Below, one piece after another: positions 54,211-62,952 of a stretch of DNA of 64,000 nt (positions are counted from its first letter, which is position 1; every line of letters starts with the position of its first letter). Under the pieces are notes generated by a model, which worked only from the letters and a program-made list of their open reading frames with translations, was not told the origin of the DNA and did no database searches. The DNA lies in the NCBI RefSeq assembly GCF_017884005.1, contig NZ_QFAY01000017.1, positions 1 through 64,000 on the forward strand, written 5' to 3'. Origin of the DNA: Streptococcus panodentis (GTDB taxonomy: Bacteria; Bacillota; Bacilli; Lactobacillales; Streptococcaceae). A program made the translations under genes and the position numbers.

Positions 54211-55039
54211 TCAACAGAAGTTAATCGGCTATCATGCAGGGACGACCTTTCTGCACCGTCTGTCAGGTGCCAGCAAGCTGATCTTTTTTCTGGTCGTTTC
54301 GGTGGCGGCTATGGTGAGCTATGATACGCGTTTTTTGCTCTTTATTGCGCTGGCCTCGCTGGCTCTCTTTCGGCTGTCTCATATCCGGCTCAGGGATATT
54401 TCCTTTGTCCTGGCTTTTGCTGGAGCTTTTGCGGCTCTGAATATCCTCATGGTCTATCTCTTTGCTCCTCAGTATGCGGTGGAAATTTACGGGGCAAAAG
54501 ATGTCCTGTGGACAGGCTTTGGTGCCTACAATCTGACCAGTCAGGAGCTCTTTTATCTTTTGAATCTGCTGCTCAAATATTTCTCTACCATTCCGCTGGC
54601 GCTTATTTTTCTGATGACTACCCAGCCCAGCCAGTTTGCCTCCAGCCTCAATCAAATCGGTATTTCCTATAAAATCGCCTATGCGGTCAGTCTGACCCTG
54701 CGGTATATCCCGGATTTGCAGGAGGAGTTTTACCTGATTAAGATGTCGCAGGAAGCGCGCGGTCTGGAGCTTTCCAAGAAAGCCAAGCTGGCTCAGCGGG
54801 TCAAGGGCAATCTGCAGATTATCACTCCCCTGATTTTCAGTTCGCTGGAGCGGATCAATACCATTGCGACAGCCATGGAGCTGCGCCGTTTCGGCAAAAA
54901 TAAAAAGCGCACCTGGTACACTTATCAGGCTTTCGGCAAGCTGGATTTTCTGGTCATGGCTCTGGCAGCGGCTCTCTTCCTGCTGAGCCTGTCTCTCTTC
55001 GCCGTCAATCAGGGACGGTTTTACAATCCCTGGGCCTAG
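54203..55039 (+). CDS. ECF transporter T component (CbiQ family)
   Basis: A 278-aa membrane protein with about five to six helices. Two coupling motifs at the cytoplasmic helices are SQEARGLE and AMELRRFGK, the A-R-G type expected to contact the ATPase. AAGGAGG precedes the start within the ATPase gene. It is the last gene of the operon. Confidence 0.85.
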   Translation: MLNQQKLIGYHAGTTFLHRLSGASKLIFFLVVSVAAMVSYDTRFLLFIALASLALFRLSHIRLRDISFVLAFAGAFAALNILMVYLFAPQYAVEIYGAKDVLWTGFGAYNLTSQELFYLLNLLLKYFSTIPLALIFLMTTQPSQFASSLNQIGISYKIAYAVSLTLRYIPDLQEEFYLIKMSQEARGLELSKKAKLAQRVKGNLQIITPLIFSSLERINTIATAMELRRFGKNKKRTWYTYQAFGKLDFLVMALAAALFLLSLSLFAVNQGRFYNPWA

Positions 55040-55057
55040 AATAAGGGAGGAAAGACT

Positions 55058-55513
55058 ATGGATAGTTACGCTTATCAAAAACCCTTGGGAAAGATTGAGG
55101 ATCTTCCAGAGTTGAAGTCAGCCTTTATCGAAATTGATGAGCAGAAGACACATGAGGATATAGTTAGATTTTGCAGGATGTATGCTGACCACCTCTCTGA
55201 ATTGACGGGCTTCTCCTTTACAGAAGAGATGTATCAGGGATTTGCAGCTATGGATGATTGGCTAGCTGGAAAGACCAATTATCATGCTGCGAGAAACAAG
55301 AGCTTTGAGGTCGGTCGTTTGGCAAAATAGGGAAAAAATCCAGTAAAGGTTAAATTTTATAGGACAATGGCGCAGATTTTAGCCAGCCCACATGTAAAAT
55401 ACCATGGGCTGTGGGCAGCAGATGTTGCCATTACATTGGTTAATAAGCTCTATCCAGGAAATCTTGAGAAAGTCAGAAAAGAAAGAATGAAGCAGATTGA
55501 GTTGTTAGAATAA
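55058..55513 (+). pseudogene. Putative immunity-like protein interrupted by in-frame TAG
   Basis: The frame opens at ATG 55058 (AGGGAGG upstream) and gives 90 residues to TAG at 55328-55330. In the same frame it continues without a stop to TAA 55511-55513 (GKNPVKVKFYR, ASPHVKYHGLWAADVAIT). Together they make about 151 residues, which look like a streptococcal putative immunity protein as I remember it. A single base change would restore the frame. The 90-aa product may still be made; the second part has no ribosome site. Confidence 0.72.
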
Positions 55514-55538
55514 GTGCAATCAAAGAAAGGAAGCTGTG

Positions 55539-56381
55539 ATGCAGGAATTAAGAAAACATAATTTAACGGGAATTTTACTGATTTACATGGCCTGTTTCTC
55601 GTTTCGGATTGCGGAATACTTATTTTTAAGAACCGATCAGACCATTCTGGGCGAAGCCTTTGTTCATAAGCTGTTAGGACTTGGTTTCATGCTGGCAGCC
55701 CTTTATGTATACAGATTAAAGCTTGAACAGATTGGCTTTCAGAAAGAAGGTTTTATCCGCAATACGCTTATCGGCTTTATCTGGGGGCTGATCGCCTTTG
55801 CCTTGGCTTACCTGCTGGAAATGGCAGTGCTGATTAGCCAAGGCGGTTTTCGGGGGCTTGATTTTTATGTCTCTGCCTACTCCGTCAGCGGTAATATCGG
55901 CCAGCACAGAGAAATGATCTTCGTTTTGCTCTGTCTTGCAGGCAATCTGATCAATGTCCTTATGGAGGAAGGAATTTTCCGCGGTCTCTTTCAAAAACTT
56001 TTTGAACGGAAACACAGCTTTATGACAGCAGCAGTCTGCTCCAATATCCTTTTTGGACTTTGGCATATCATGGCACCGCTCAGGAGTCTTCTGGATGGGG
56101 AAATGAGCCTGACCGGTTTTTGGTTTAACAGCCTGATTTTGGTTGTGACCAGCTTTCTTATCGGTTTCCAATTTTCTCTGATGACCAAGCTGACAGGCAG
56201 TCTTTATATGGGGATGGCTGCGCATTTTGTCAATAACACGGTGGTTAATCTCTTTCATGTGCTGTCAAAAAACGGAGCCGACCAGCTGTTGACCGTTCGC
56301 ATTAGCATAGCCCAGACCCTATCCCTTCTTGCTCTCTTGATTTACTACCGTCGTTTAGTTTATCTTTTATTGCGTCGTTAA
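55539..56381 (+). CDS. CPBP family intramembrane metalloprotease
   Basis: A 280-aa membrane protein with about eight helices. It has the CPBP/Abi motifs EEGIFRG (motif 1), FGLWHI (motif 2) and HFVNN (motif 3). Such proteins process prenylated or signal peptides and are often tied to bacteriocin immunity, here next to a broken immunity-like gene. ATG 55539 follows AAGGAAG. Its last ~12 codons lie within the start of a repeat element, so the C-terminus may be element-derived. Confidence 0.87.
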   Translation: MQELRKHNLTGILLIYMACFSFRIAEYLFLRTDQTILGEAFVHKLLGLGFMLAALYVYRLKLEQIGFQKEGFIRNTLIGFIWGLIAFALAYLLEMAVLISQGGFRGLDFYVSAYSVSGNIGQHREMIFVLLCLAGNLINVLMEEGIFRGLFQKLFERKHSFMTAAVCSNILFGLWHIMAPLRSLLDGEMSLTGFWFNSLILVVTSFLIGFQFSLMTKLTGSLYMGMAAHFVNNTVVNLFHVLSKNGADQLLTVRISIAQTLSLLALLIYYRRLVYLLLRR

Positions 56382-56555
56382 CTCGCCTTGCCGTACCTCA
56401 GTACAGCCTGCGGCTCGTTGCCTAGTATCGTCCTTTAGTTTATCTTTTATTACTTTGTTAGCTCGCCTTGCCGTACGCCAGTACTGTCTGCGGCTCGCTG
56501 CCTCGTACTAAAAGCAAACTAAAAGACTATACTAAAAGTAAACTAAAAGGCTATA
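56349..56555 (+). repeat. Tandem MITE-like repeat overlapping CPBP gene end
   Basis: Two units of about 80 bp (56349-56428 and 56429-56508) share CGTC-TTTAGTTTATCTTT, TCGCCTTGCCGTAC, CAGTAC and GCGGCTCG-TGCCT. They are followed by TACTAAAAGCAAACTAAAAG twice. Unit 1 begins inside the CPBP reading frame. Same family as 18308-18415. Confidence 0.65.
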
Positions 56556-56570
56556 CCACCTACTAAAGAG

Positions 56571-56603
56571 AAAAAGCAGGCAATCTTGAATTGCTTGCTT
56601 TTT
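56571..56603. terminator. Bidirectional terminator of rsmG
   Basis: AAAAAGCAGGCAAT-N5-ATTGCTTGCTTTTT, nearly perfect, 4 bp after the rsmG stop on the minus strand. Confidence 0.85.
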
Positions 56604-56606
56604 CAG

Positions 56607-57320
56607 TTATAGAGGCCGTTTAGTGGGCAGGCCGGCTTTACGGGGGTACTTATTAGGTGTTTCTTTCTTCTTCTCAACCACTGTGATAAAGCGAGGATCG
56701 CCGTTAGGCAGGGCATAGCTGCGGTTGTCCTCGACCTTGCTGAAGAGAAGGCTGAGGGCATTTTTGGCTTCTTCTAGCTCTTCTGGGGCGTTGGAAGCCT
56801 TGAGAGCCAGAAGCTTGCCGCCGACCTTGAGGTAGGGAATGGTCAGCTCAGCCAGTACCTGCATGCGGGCAACAGCCCGTGCCGTCACGATGTCAAACTG
56901 GGCCCGGAAGGCCTTGTCTTGGGCAAAGTCTTCTGCACGGCCGTGGTAGAAGTGCACCTGCTCCAGACCGAGCTCCTCTGCCAGAAGTTTAAGAAAGTTA
57001 ATCCGTTTATTGAGTGAGTCGATGATGGTCACGTCCAGCTGGGGACAGAGGATTTTCATGGGCAGGCTGGGAAAGCCAGCTCCGGCTCCGATGTCCAGCA
57101 GTTTCAGCCCGCGATTTTCAATCAGCCCCTGCAGAACAGGCGCAATCGAATCATAGAAATGCTTGAGATAGACTTCCTTTTTCTCTGTAATAGCCGTCAG
57201 ATTGATCTTTTCATTCCAAGCGACCAGAAGTTCAAAATAGCGCTCAAACTGGGCTTTTTGATGGTTGGTCAGCTCAATCCCTTGCTGGCTTAAAATCTGG
57301 TAAAATTCTTGCGGTGTCAT
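56607..57320 (-). CDS. rsmG: RsmG, 16S rRNA (guanine527-N7)-methyltransferase
   Basis: Methylates G527 in the 530 loop of 16S rRNA; loss gives low-level streptomycin resistance in other bacteria. The 237-aa Rossmann methyltransferase has the SAM motif [17 protein letters not shown] near residue 74 and [25 protein letters not shown]. Formerly GidB. Monocistronic here. Confidence 0.95.
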   Translation of the reverse strand: MTPQEFYQILSQQGIELTNHQKAQFERYFELLVAWNEKINLTAITEKKEVYLKHFYDSIAPVLQGLIENRGLKLLDIGAGAGFPSLPMKILCPQLDVTIIDSLNKRINFLKLLAEELGLEQVHFYHGRAEDFAQDKAFRAQFDIVTARAVARMQVLAELTIPYLKVGGKLLALKASNAPEELEEAKNALSLLFSKVEDNRSYALPNGDPRFITVVEKKKETPNKYPRKAGLPTKRPL

Positions 57321-57456
57321 AGGCTGTCCTTATTTCTGAGTAGTGGTTCTATTATACCATAAAAAGCGGGTCAGAAACAGGGCTCAAAGATTTTATCTTG
57401 GCAGGAAAAAGCTCCTGTCTGGCAAGCAAATAAAGGACAGGGAAACGGTTTTTTTA

Positions 57457-57465
57457 TGCTATAAT
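57457..57465 (+). promoter_or_regulatory. Extended -10 promoter of the frameshifted gene
   Basis: TGC-TATAAT ends at 57465, only 9 bp before ATG 57475. A normal start point leaves about 3 nt of leader and no ribosome site. Confidence 0.55.
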
Positions 57466-57474
57466 CAATTTAAT

Positions 57475-57573
57475 ATGAAAAGGGTTTTATATATTATCGG
57501 AGCGATGCTCCTGCTGGCTGCTGTTTTCCCCTCAGCAGAAGCAGTCAGATTTAGTGAAAATGGTCACGGATAA
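57475..57573 (+). pseudogene. Detached signal-anchor fragment of the downstream gene
   Basis: ATG 57475 opens 32 codons beginning with a perfect signal anchor (KRVLYIIGAMLLLAAVF), then runs off in the wrong frame to TAA 57573. In the +1 frame the DNA after TTTTCCCC (57524-57531) reads QQKQSDLVKMVTDKDLAFL and continues into the next frame without a stop. One extra base in the TTTTCCCC run explains the split; the intact protein would be about 495 aa. Confidence 0.7.
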
Positions 57574-58963
57574 AGACCTGGCCTTTCTTTATGAGGATAA
57601 ACTGGCTGAGTTTGACCTGCTGGCTTTGACCAAGCCGGCCGTTATTCAGTCCTATGAGATAGACCGAACTTCTGTTTCTGAGGAAGAGGGCAAAATCTCT
57701 CTGGCCTTGCTGGTCAACCGCTCTGCGGATTTAAAGCTGAATGTCACCTTGGAAAAGGACAAAGACGGTGATTTGGCCCTTACTTCTGCACAAGCTTCCA
57801 AGGCTTTGAAGAAGCGGCTGCAGCAGGAAGATTATAGCAAGGCTTTAGAAAAACTGCGGCAGCGAGCTGAAGCTATTGTCAGCAGAGATAAGTGGGATGC
57901 AGCCGTCAAAACGGCTTATTATGAGCGGGTCCGTGACAAGATGAAGCAGTCCTCCCTGCAGGATTTGCCGGCGAAGATGGCAGAGCTGGATCAGGAAAGT
58001 CAGGAAATCGGTTCGCCCCTCTACACGGCCTTTTTTATTCAGTCTGATTTGACCGGCCGGGAAAAATTAGCGCTGGTGCTGGACCACATGAAAGCGGAGA
58101 TTGACCAGCATCATTTTCTGCAGATGAAGGGCGGTTACAAATTTTCCAAAAGCCTCAAGCCGACCAGTGATTTTTACAGTTTTTTCCGCAGGGAGATCAT
58201 TGAAAGCTACACCGGCAAGGAAGGTTTAAAAGCAGACGAGCTAGGGGAAAAACTGCATTTATTCCGATCGCATATTGACAAGCAGGCCATCGACTATATT
58301 CGGGAAAATTATCAGGGAAAGACAGACTTTGATAAGCTGCTGGCTTATACCAGAGAAGAGAAGGTCAAGGTCGATTATACGACCGGGGCTGTCTTTCACA
58401 ACCGCACCATGACAGAATTTGGCTATACCCAGAATATGAAAGTGCAGGTTCCGCAGGCGAATGTCAGTGGGGACTATGGTGTCAACAACGCCCGTTTCAT
58501 TGAGTTTATTGTCAATATCGAGAGTGGGAAGTTTGTATCAGAATGGAATGTTTACCGGCAGCTGGAGGATGGCAGCTATGATTCGGATCCGGATCATTAT
58601 GCTGTTGAGGAAGGCGGCGATGCAGCCAATACCGAATCTGCCAACTACGGTCTGTCTAAAGGCCTGAATTCTGATGTCCCAGCCTACCTGGCCCGAACCC
58701 ACAGTTATCTGGATGTCAGTCATCCGCCGGATACAGACATTCGCCGCAAGATGACCAAGAAATGGCGGCCGGCTGTGCTGCTGAATAAAGGCGGGCGCTA
58801 TGCGGATATTGTAAAAAAAGGAGGATATAGCGATTTTGAAAGATGGAGAGAAATTGAAGATGACGATCGGCTGGAAGCCTATAATGATTACATTGCTTCT
58901 GCTGATGTCGGGGACGGCTTTGATCGTTTTTATCAGCAATCAAACCAGCCCCAGTCAAACTGA
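57554..58963 (+). CDS. DUF3114-like protein, body lacking its signal peptide
   Basis: A 469-aa reading frame that starts at GTG 57554 only because the natural N-terminus is in another frame (see 57475-57573). The body is hydrophilic and helical in its first half. It then has a compact beta-rich region (FHNRTMTEFGYTQNMKVQVP, VSGDYGVNNARFIEFIVN, KFVSEWNVYRQL) that fits my memory of streptococcal DUF3114 proteins. No enzyme motif is recognised. With the anchor restored it would face outside the cell. It overlaps the next gene by 128 bp. Confidence 0.65.
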   Translation: MKMVTDKDLAFLYEDKLAEFDLLALTKPAVIQSYEIDRTSVSEEEGKISLALLVNRSADLKLNVTLEKDKDGDLALTSAQASKALKKRLQQEDYSKALEKLRQRAEAIVSRDKWDAAVKTAYYERVRDKMKQSSLQDLPAKMAELDQESQEIGSPLYTAFFIQSDLTGREKLALVLDHMKAEIDQHHFLQMKGGYKFSKSLKPTSDFYSFFRREIIESYTGKEGLKADELGEKLHLFRSHIDKQAIDYIRENYQGKTDFDKLLAYTREEKVKVDYTTGAVFHNRTMTEFGYTQNMKVQVPQANVSGDYGVNNARFIEFIVNIESGKFVSEWNVYRQLEDGSYDSDPDHYAVEEGGDAANTESANYGLSKGLNSDVPAYLARTHSYLDVSHPPDTDIRRKMTKKWRPAVLLNKGGRYADIVKKGGYSDFERWREIEDDDRLEAYNDYIASADVGDGFDRFYQQSNQPQSN

Positions 58964-59531
58964 CAAAACCCTCTACCAAGTGCTGGAAGGGCAGCGTTTC
59001 TTTCATGTAACGGACGCATATGCCAAGAAACTGTATGGCTCCGATGCCGGTATGTCTTTTGATCTGAAGCATCAGGCCCTTTTCGGATCTGACATTGCAA
59101 TCAAAGACAAGCAGCTTTTTGGCAATCAGCTGGACGATTTGACGGTTGAGGAATACTATAACAGCGAAGTGAATTACTCTCTGGAAGCCACTAAGGAAAT
59201 TGCTTTTGATAAGGCAGCCATTCAGAGAGAGGGCTATCAGCAGCCCCTGGAGCTGAAAGAAGTCTGGAAGCATCTGAAAAAGACTGACAGCGCCTGCTAT
59301 ATTCTGGATGATTTTCAGCAGTCCAGTCTCCTTAAGCTGCGTATCAGCTACAATAAGAAATTTCTCCCTGTTAAGATAGAAGGTTTTTATAAGAGTGAGG
59401 ATGAAAAAGGCTGGGTTGATCTTTTTTACATCAATTACCCTTATAAAAATCAGCAGGATTTCAATCAACAGCTGGATGCCTATATCAGCAGTCTGCCGGC
59501 AGTTTCGGAAGAGGAAGCAGAGGACGACTAG
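58836..59531 (+). CDS. Membrane-anchored protein of unknown function
   Basis: 231 aa with one N-terminal transmembrane helix (PIMITLLLLMSGTALIVFIS) and an extracellular domain without recognised motifs, ending in an acidic tail. Two starts are possible: TTG 58836 after AAAGGAGG, or ATG 58860 after GGAGAG with 9-base spacing. Either way it overlaps the preceding gene in a different frame by more than 100 bp. The pair is probably functionally linked, for example effector and partner. Confidence 0.65.
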   Translation: MKDGEKLKMTIGWKPIMITLLLLMSGTALIVFISNQTSPSQTDKTLYQVLEGQRFFHVTDAYAKKLYGSDAGMSFDLKHQALFGSDIAIKDKQLFGNQLDDLTVEEYYNSEVNYSLEATKEIAFDKAAIQREGYQQPLELKEVWKHLKKTDSACYILDDFQQSSLLKLRISYNKKFLPVKIEGFYKSEDEKGWVDLFYINYPYKNQQDFNQQLDAYISSLPAVSEEEAEDD

Positions 59532-59560
59532 TTTAGGCAAGCGGCTGAAAATACAATCAA

Positions 59561-59598
59561 ACGAGCAGAAGCTTAGTGATGCGGCTGCCCGTTTTTTT
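59561..59598 (+). terminator. Terminator after membrane-anchored protein gene
   Basis: ACGAGCAG pairs with CTGCCCGT (one mismatch) across a 16-base loop, followed by TTTTTT. Confidence 0.65.
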
Positions 59599-59609
59599 AT
59601 ACCGTTAAT

Positions 59610-59826
59610 TATCGTCATTTCGTTTATCTTTTATAACTTTGTTAGCTCGCCTTGCCCTGCTTTTGAGACTTCCTCACGGAAGCTTTATCTACAACCTCAA
59701 AGCCTCTTTTTTGATGCTTCCTGCGGGAATGAGAGAAAGCCCCTTGGGATTTCTCGTGACAGAATGAGCGGGTGCCCCGGCCCTGTCTGTTCCTGCCTCT
59801 TCTGATTTCGATTTTCATTGAGTATA
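59610..59826 (+). repeat. Chimeric BOX-like element
   Basis: The left end TATCGTCATTTCGTTTATCT belongs to the second repeat family and the right end CGATTTTCATTGAGTATA to the BOX-like family. The interior has GTTAGCTCGCCTTGCC and boxB-like ACAACCTCAAAGCCTC. It fills the gap before the convergent ABC gene. Confidence 0.6.
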
Positions 59827-59836
59827 GGTGGACAGA

Positions 59837-60580
59837 CTAGATTCCTCTCTTGCTCAGCTCTGTCAGCAGCAGCTGACGGCGGTCTTTCTGATCTGATTTG
59901 GCGTCAAAGCAGATTTGGCATTCTATCTGACCGTCCAGAATCAGCAGGACCTTATCCGCATAGGCAGCGGCATTGACGTCATGCGTGACCAGAAGGATAC
60001 TGGCCCCCTGCTGATGAAAATCCTGCATCAGATCCATAACATCCCGGCTGGCCTGAGAATTGAGAGCTCCCGTCGGCTCGTCTGCAAAGATCAGCTGGGG
60101 CTGATTGATCAGGGCCCGGCAGATACCGGCCCGCTGCAGCTGGCCGCCGGAAACCTCATGGAGACTGCGCTGAGCAATATTTTCAATCCCTGTCAGAGCC
60201 ATCAGCTCTTTGGCCCGCTCATAGGCTGCTTCCCGCTCCCTGCGGTGCTGGCCGATCAGGCTGGGCAGGCAGATATTGTCGATAATAGTAAGATTTTTCA
60301 GAAAGGTAGCCTGCTGGAACACAAAGCCAAATTCCTGCCGTCTGATTTGGTCCAGCTGTTTGCTGTCCAAGTGCAGCAGATTCTGCCCTTTATAGAAAAG
60401 CTGCCCTTGGTCAGGCTGATCTATGGTGGACAGGATATTGAGCAGAGTCGATTTGCCGCAGCCGGAGGGACCCATAACCGCAATGAATTGGCCGGCTTCA
60501 ATGTCCAGCGATAAGTCGCGGATAATGGGCTCCTGATTTTCCTGATAGCTTTTGCTGAGATGTCTTGCTTGTATGAACAT
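59837..60580 (-). CDS. ABC transporter ATPase (MacB/LolD-like)
   Basis: A 247-aa ATPase of the FtsX-permease-associated class: Walker A GPSGCGKST, Q-loop FVFQQATFLKNLT, signature VSGGQLQR, Walker B LIFADEPTGALNS and switch His in LVTHDVNAAAYAD. It pairs with the permease 35 bp upstream. Such pairs export lipids or peptides or confer bacitracin-type resistance. No two-component system is seen in this window. Confidence 0.9.
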   Translation of the reverse strand: MFIQARHLSKSYQENQEPIIRDLSLDIEAGQFIAVMGPSGCGKSTLLNILSTIDQPDQGQLFYKGQNLLHLDSKQLDQIRRQEFGFVFQQATFLKNLTIIDNICLPSLIGQHRREREAAYERAKELMALTGIENIAQRSLHEVSGGQLQRAGICRALINQPQLIFADEPTGALNSQASRDVMDLMQDFHQQGASILLVTHDVNAAAYADKVLLILDGQIECQICFDAKSDQKDRRQLLLTELSKRGI

Positions 60581-60615
60581 GGGATTCTCCGTAAATCTAG
60601 GCGGCTGCCTCTGAG

Positions 60616-62952
60616 CTACTGTTCTTTGAGGCAGCTGCCGATTTGCAGTCTTGTCATGGCCCTCAGGCTGATGACAGAGGCCGAAAGGGCGCTTGCCAGC
60701 AGAGTCAGAGGCAGGAGGAGGAAGGGAAGCAACGGATTGATGACGAGACTGAGACGGCTGATGCCAAAGCCGGACAGAAGCAGGCTGCAGACAGGCTGTC
60801 CCAAAATCAGCAGCAGCAGATAGGCGAGGCCTAGAGCCAGCAGACAGACAAAGGCATTTGCCAGCAAGTAGTAGGAGCGAAGCTGCCCGCTGCTGAACCC
60901 CAGCATGCGGCAGAGAGCCAAATCGCTCCGGTCCTTGGTGAAAATCATGTAGACAAAGAGGGTCATGAGGATAAAGACCAAAGCGCTCCCAGTCCAGAAA
61001 AGCCCGGTCTGAATCAGGCTGAGGCTGGCCAATGTACCGTCGAAAGTCTGGTGAAAGAAATCCTCAACATCGGTCAGTTTATATTCTGGATAGCGCTTCT
61101 GCAGTTCCTTGATTTTCTGAGACTTGTTCCTGCTCGCTTTCAGACTGACCGCCAGCAGGCTGGTCAGGGTCTGAGGGCGTGCGGTCTGAAAGCTGGCTTT
61201 GGCTGTCTTGCCGCCATAGGTCAGATCAGAATAGATGCCGGTCACGGTCAGTTTTTTTTCCTTGCCGTCTACCAGCAGGGTCAGGCTGTCTCCTGTCTGC
61301 AGCTTCAATTCATCGGCGTTGAGCTTAGAGAGAGCAATCTCCTGCTCGGATTTAGGCGATTGGCCTTGGCTGTATTTGACCGGATAAAGGCTGTGGCTGC
61401 CCAGACTGATCCGAAGCTGATGGGTTTGGCCTTTCCGGTCCAGATAGGAAAAATTCTGATTGCGATAGTCGCTGACCTGTGCTATCTCCTGATCTGCCTG
61501 CAGCTCCTTCAGCAGCTGATCTGTCTTGGCATCAATCTCCTCGGTCTGCGAAATATCAATCAGGAGATCGGCCTGTCCGGCACCCAGATACTGGATAAAG
61601 TGCCTGTCGGTCACGGTGCTGTAGAGAGCGGCAGGCAGGAGCACCAAGAGGCTGATAAGGCTGATAATCAGCAGCATGGTCAGATAGAGCTTTTTGTGAC
61701 TGAAAATCTGCTGACAGGCGAAATAAGGCCCGTCCCACAGAGGGTGTTTGGGCAGGCCCAGACTCGGAGTCTGCTGTTTCTGAGTGGAATGGCCTGCAGC
61801 TGCCAGCTTCAGAGCCTGACTTGGCGTCAATTTCTTAAAAGAACTCAGCGGCCGTGAGGTCAGCCAGACTAGCAAAAGGCAGAGCAGCAGAGCGGTCATC
61901 GCTTCTAAAACGTAGCTGTAAAGCGGTGTCGGGCTTTTGCCCATGAAGATTTCCGTCTCTTTCTTGAGCGGTCCGGTCAGCAGAAAGGACAGAGTCCAGC
62001 CGCCAGCCAAAGCCAGAGCGATGATGCTGGTATATTTGGCCAGATAGACCTTTTTGATAAAGCTTTGAGGCAGCCCCATGACCTTCATGACAGCAATCTG
62101 CTCCAGCTCCTCCTCAATCTTGGTTAATAGGGCAAAGCGCATGCAGAGAAAGGTGATAAACAGCACTGCCAGCGCCAGCAGGCCCATGACCAAGATGACC
62201 AGAGCATCATTGAGGCTGTTGATCATCTTAATCGTCGGATAGCTAATCATAGGCGGGCCGTTGGACTCCAAACCTGCAGTTTTATAGGCCTCTTCAATAG
62301 CGCTGATTTGGCCGGCTTTGCGGACCCGAAATTCAATCAGCGCTTCAGCGGCAGCTGCGTTTTCTTGCTTCAGCCTGTCCAAGTCCTCCGGAGCGATGAG
62401 AAAACGTTTGGAAGAAACCAGCCCGGCATTCATCTGGGCATCGCGGATATAGCCCTGAACAGTCAGCTGAAGCGAACCAATCTGCAGACGGTCCCCCAGT
62501 CGGATACGGCCGCTGCTGTAATAGTAAAGGGGGATGTAGACCTGTCCGGCTTGAGGCTGGGCAGGACGATTGTCCTTATCCAGCAGGAAATCGAAAGTCT
62601 GGTTTTGACTGGAAAATCCATTGTCCTGCGAGCTGTCCTGCAGGGAGTCTCTGCCGTTGATCCGAATCTCGGAGCCGTCGACATTGACAAAGTCAGCAAT
62701 CTGCCAGCTCTCAATCTGCGGGTGCCGGCGGACAAACTCCTGCAGGCGCTCCCGATTAATGCTGCCGCTGTGCATCTGCAGCAGATGAGGGCTTTTAGCT
62801 CGTTCCACAAAGCGGTCGACGGAGCTTGCCAGACTGACCGTCAGGCGAACAGCTGCAAAGCACAGCGTCAGCGTCAGCAGCAGGAAAACCGTTATGACCA
62901 GCACACTGACTTTATTGCTCTTGAAATCATTTTTTATCAAGCGTTGAAACAT
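60616..62952 (-). CDS. FtsX-like ABC transporter permease
   Basis: A 778-aa permease with ten predicted helices in the usual plan: one N-terminal helix, a large extracellular domain, three helices, a middle helix near 420, a second extracellular domain, and three C-terminal helices. The two FtsX domains are at about 260-380 and 660-770. The large outer loops suggest peptide sensing or mechanotransmission. It overlaps the MFS gene by 26 bp. Confidence 0.88.
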   Translation of the reverse strand: MFQRLIKNDFKSNKVSVLVITVFLLLTLTLCFAAVRLTVSLASSVDRFVERAKSPHLLQMHSGSINRERLQEFVRRHPQIESWQIADFVNVDGSEIRINGRDSLQDSSQDNGFSSQNQTFDFLLDKDNRPAQPQAGQVYIPLYYYSSGRIRLGDRLQIGSLQLTVQGYIRDAQMNAGLVSSKRFLIAPEDLDRLKQENAAAAEALIEFRVRKAGQISAIEEAYKTAGLESNGPPMISYPTIKMINSLNDALVILVMGLLALAVLFITFLCMRFALLTKIEEELEQIAVMKVMGLPQSFIKKVYLAKYTSIIALALAGGWTLSFLLTGPLKKETEIFMGKSPTPLYSYVLEAMTALLLCLLLVWLTSRPLSSFKKLTPSQALKLAAAGHSTQKQQTPSLGLPKHPLWDGPYFACQQIFSHKKLYLTMLLIISLISLLVLLPAALYSTVTDRHFIQYLGAGQADLLIDISQTEEIDAKTDQLLKELQADQEIAQVSDYRNQNFSYLDRKGQTHQLRISLGSHSLYPVKYSQGQSPKSEQEIALSKLNADELKLQTGDSLTLLVDGKEKKLTVTGIYSDLTYGGKTAKASFQTARPQTLTSLLAVSLKASRNKSQKIKELQKRYPEYKLTDVEDFFHQTFDGTLASLSLIQTGLFWTGSALVFILMTLFVYMIFTKDRSDLALCRMLGFSSGQLRSYYLLANAFVCLLALGLAYLLLLILGQPVCSLLLSGFGISRLSLVINPLLPFLLLPLTLLASALSASVISLRAMTRLQIGSCLKEQ

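Noticed and set aside
57343..57573. 76-codon frame covering the DUF3114-like promoter
   Set aside because: Its first half spans the promoter; only the part from ATG 57475 makes sense, as a signal anchor.
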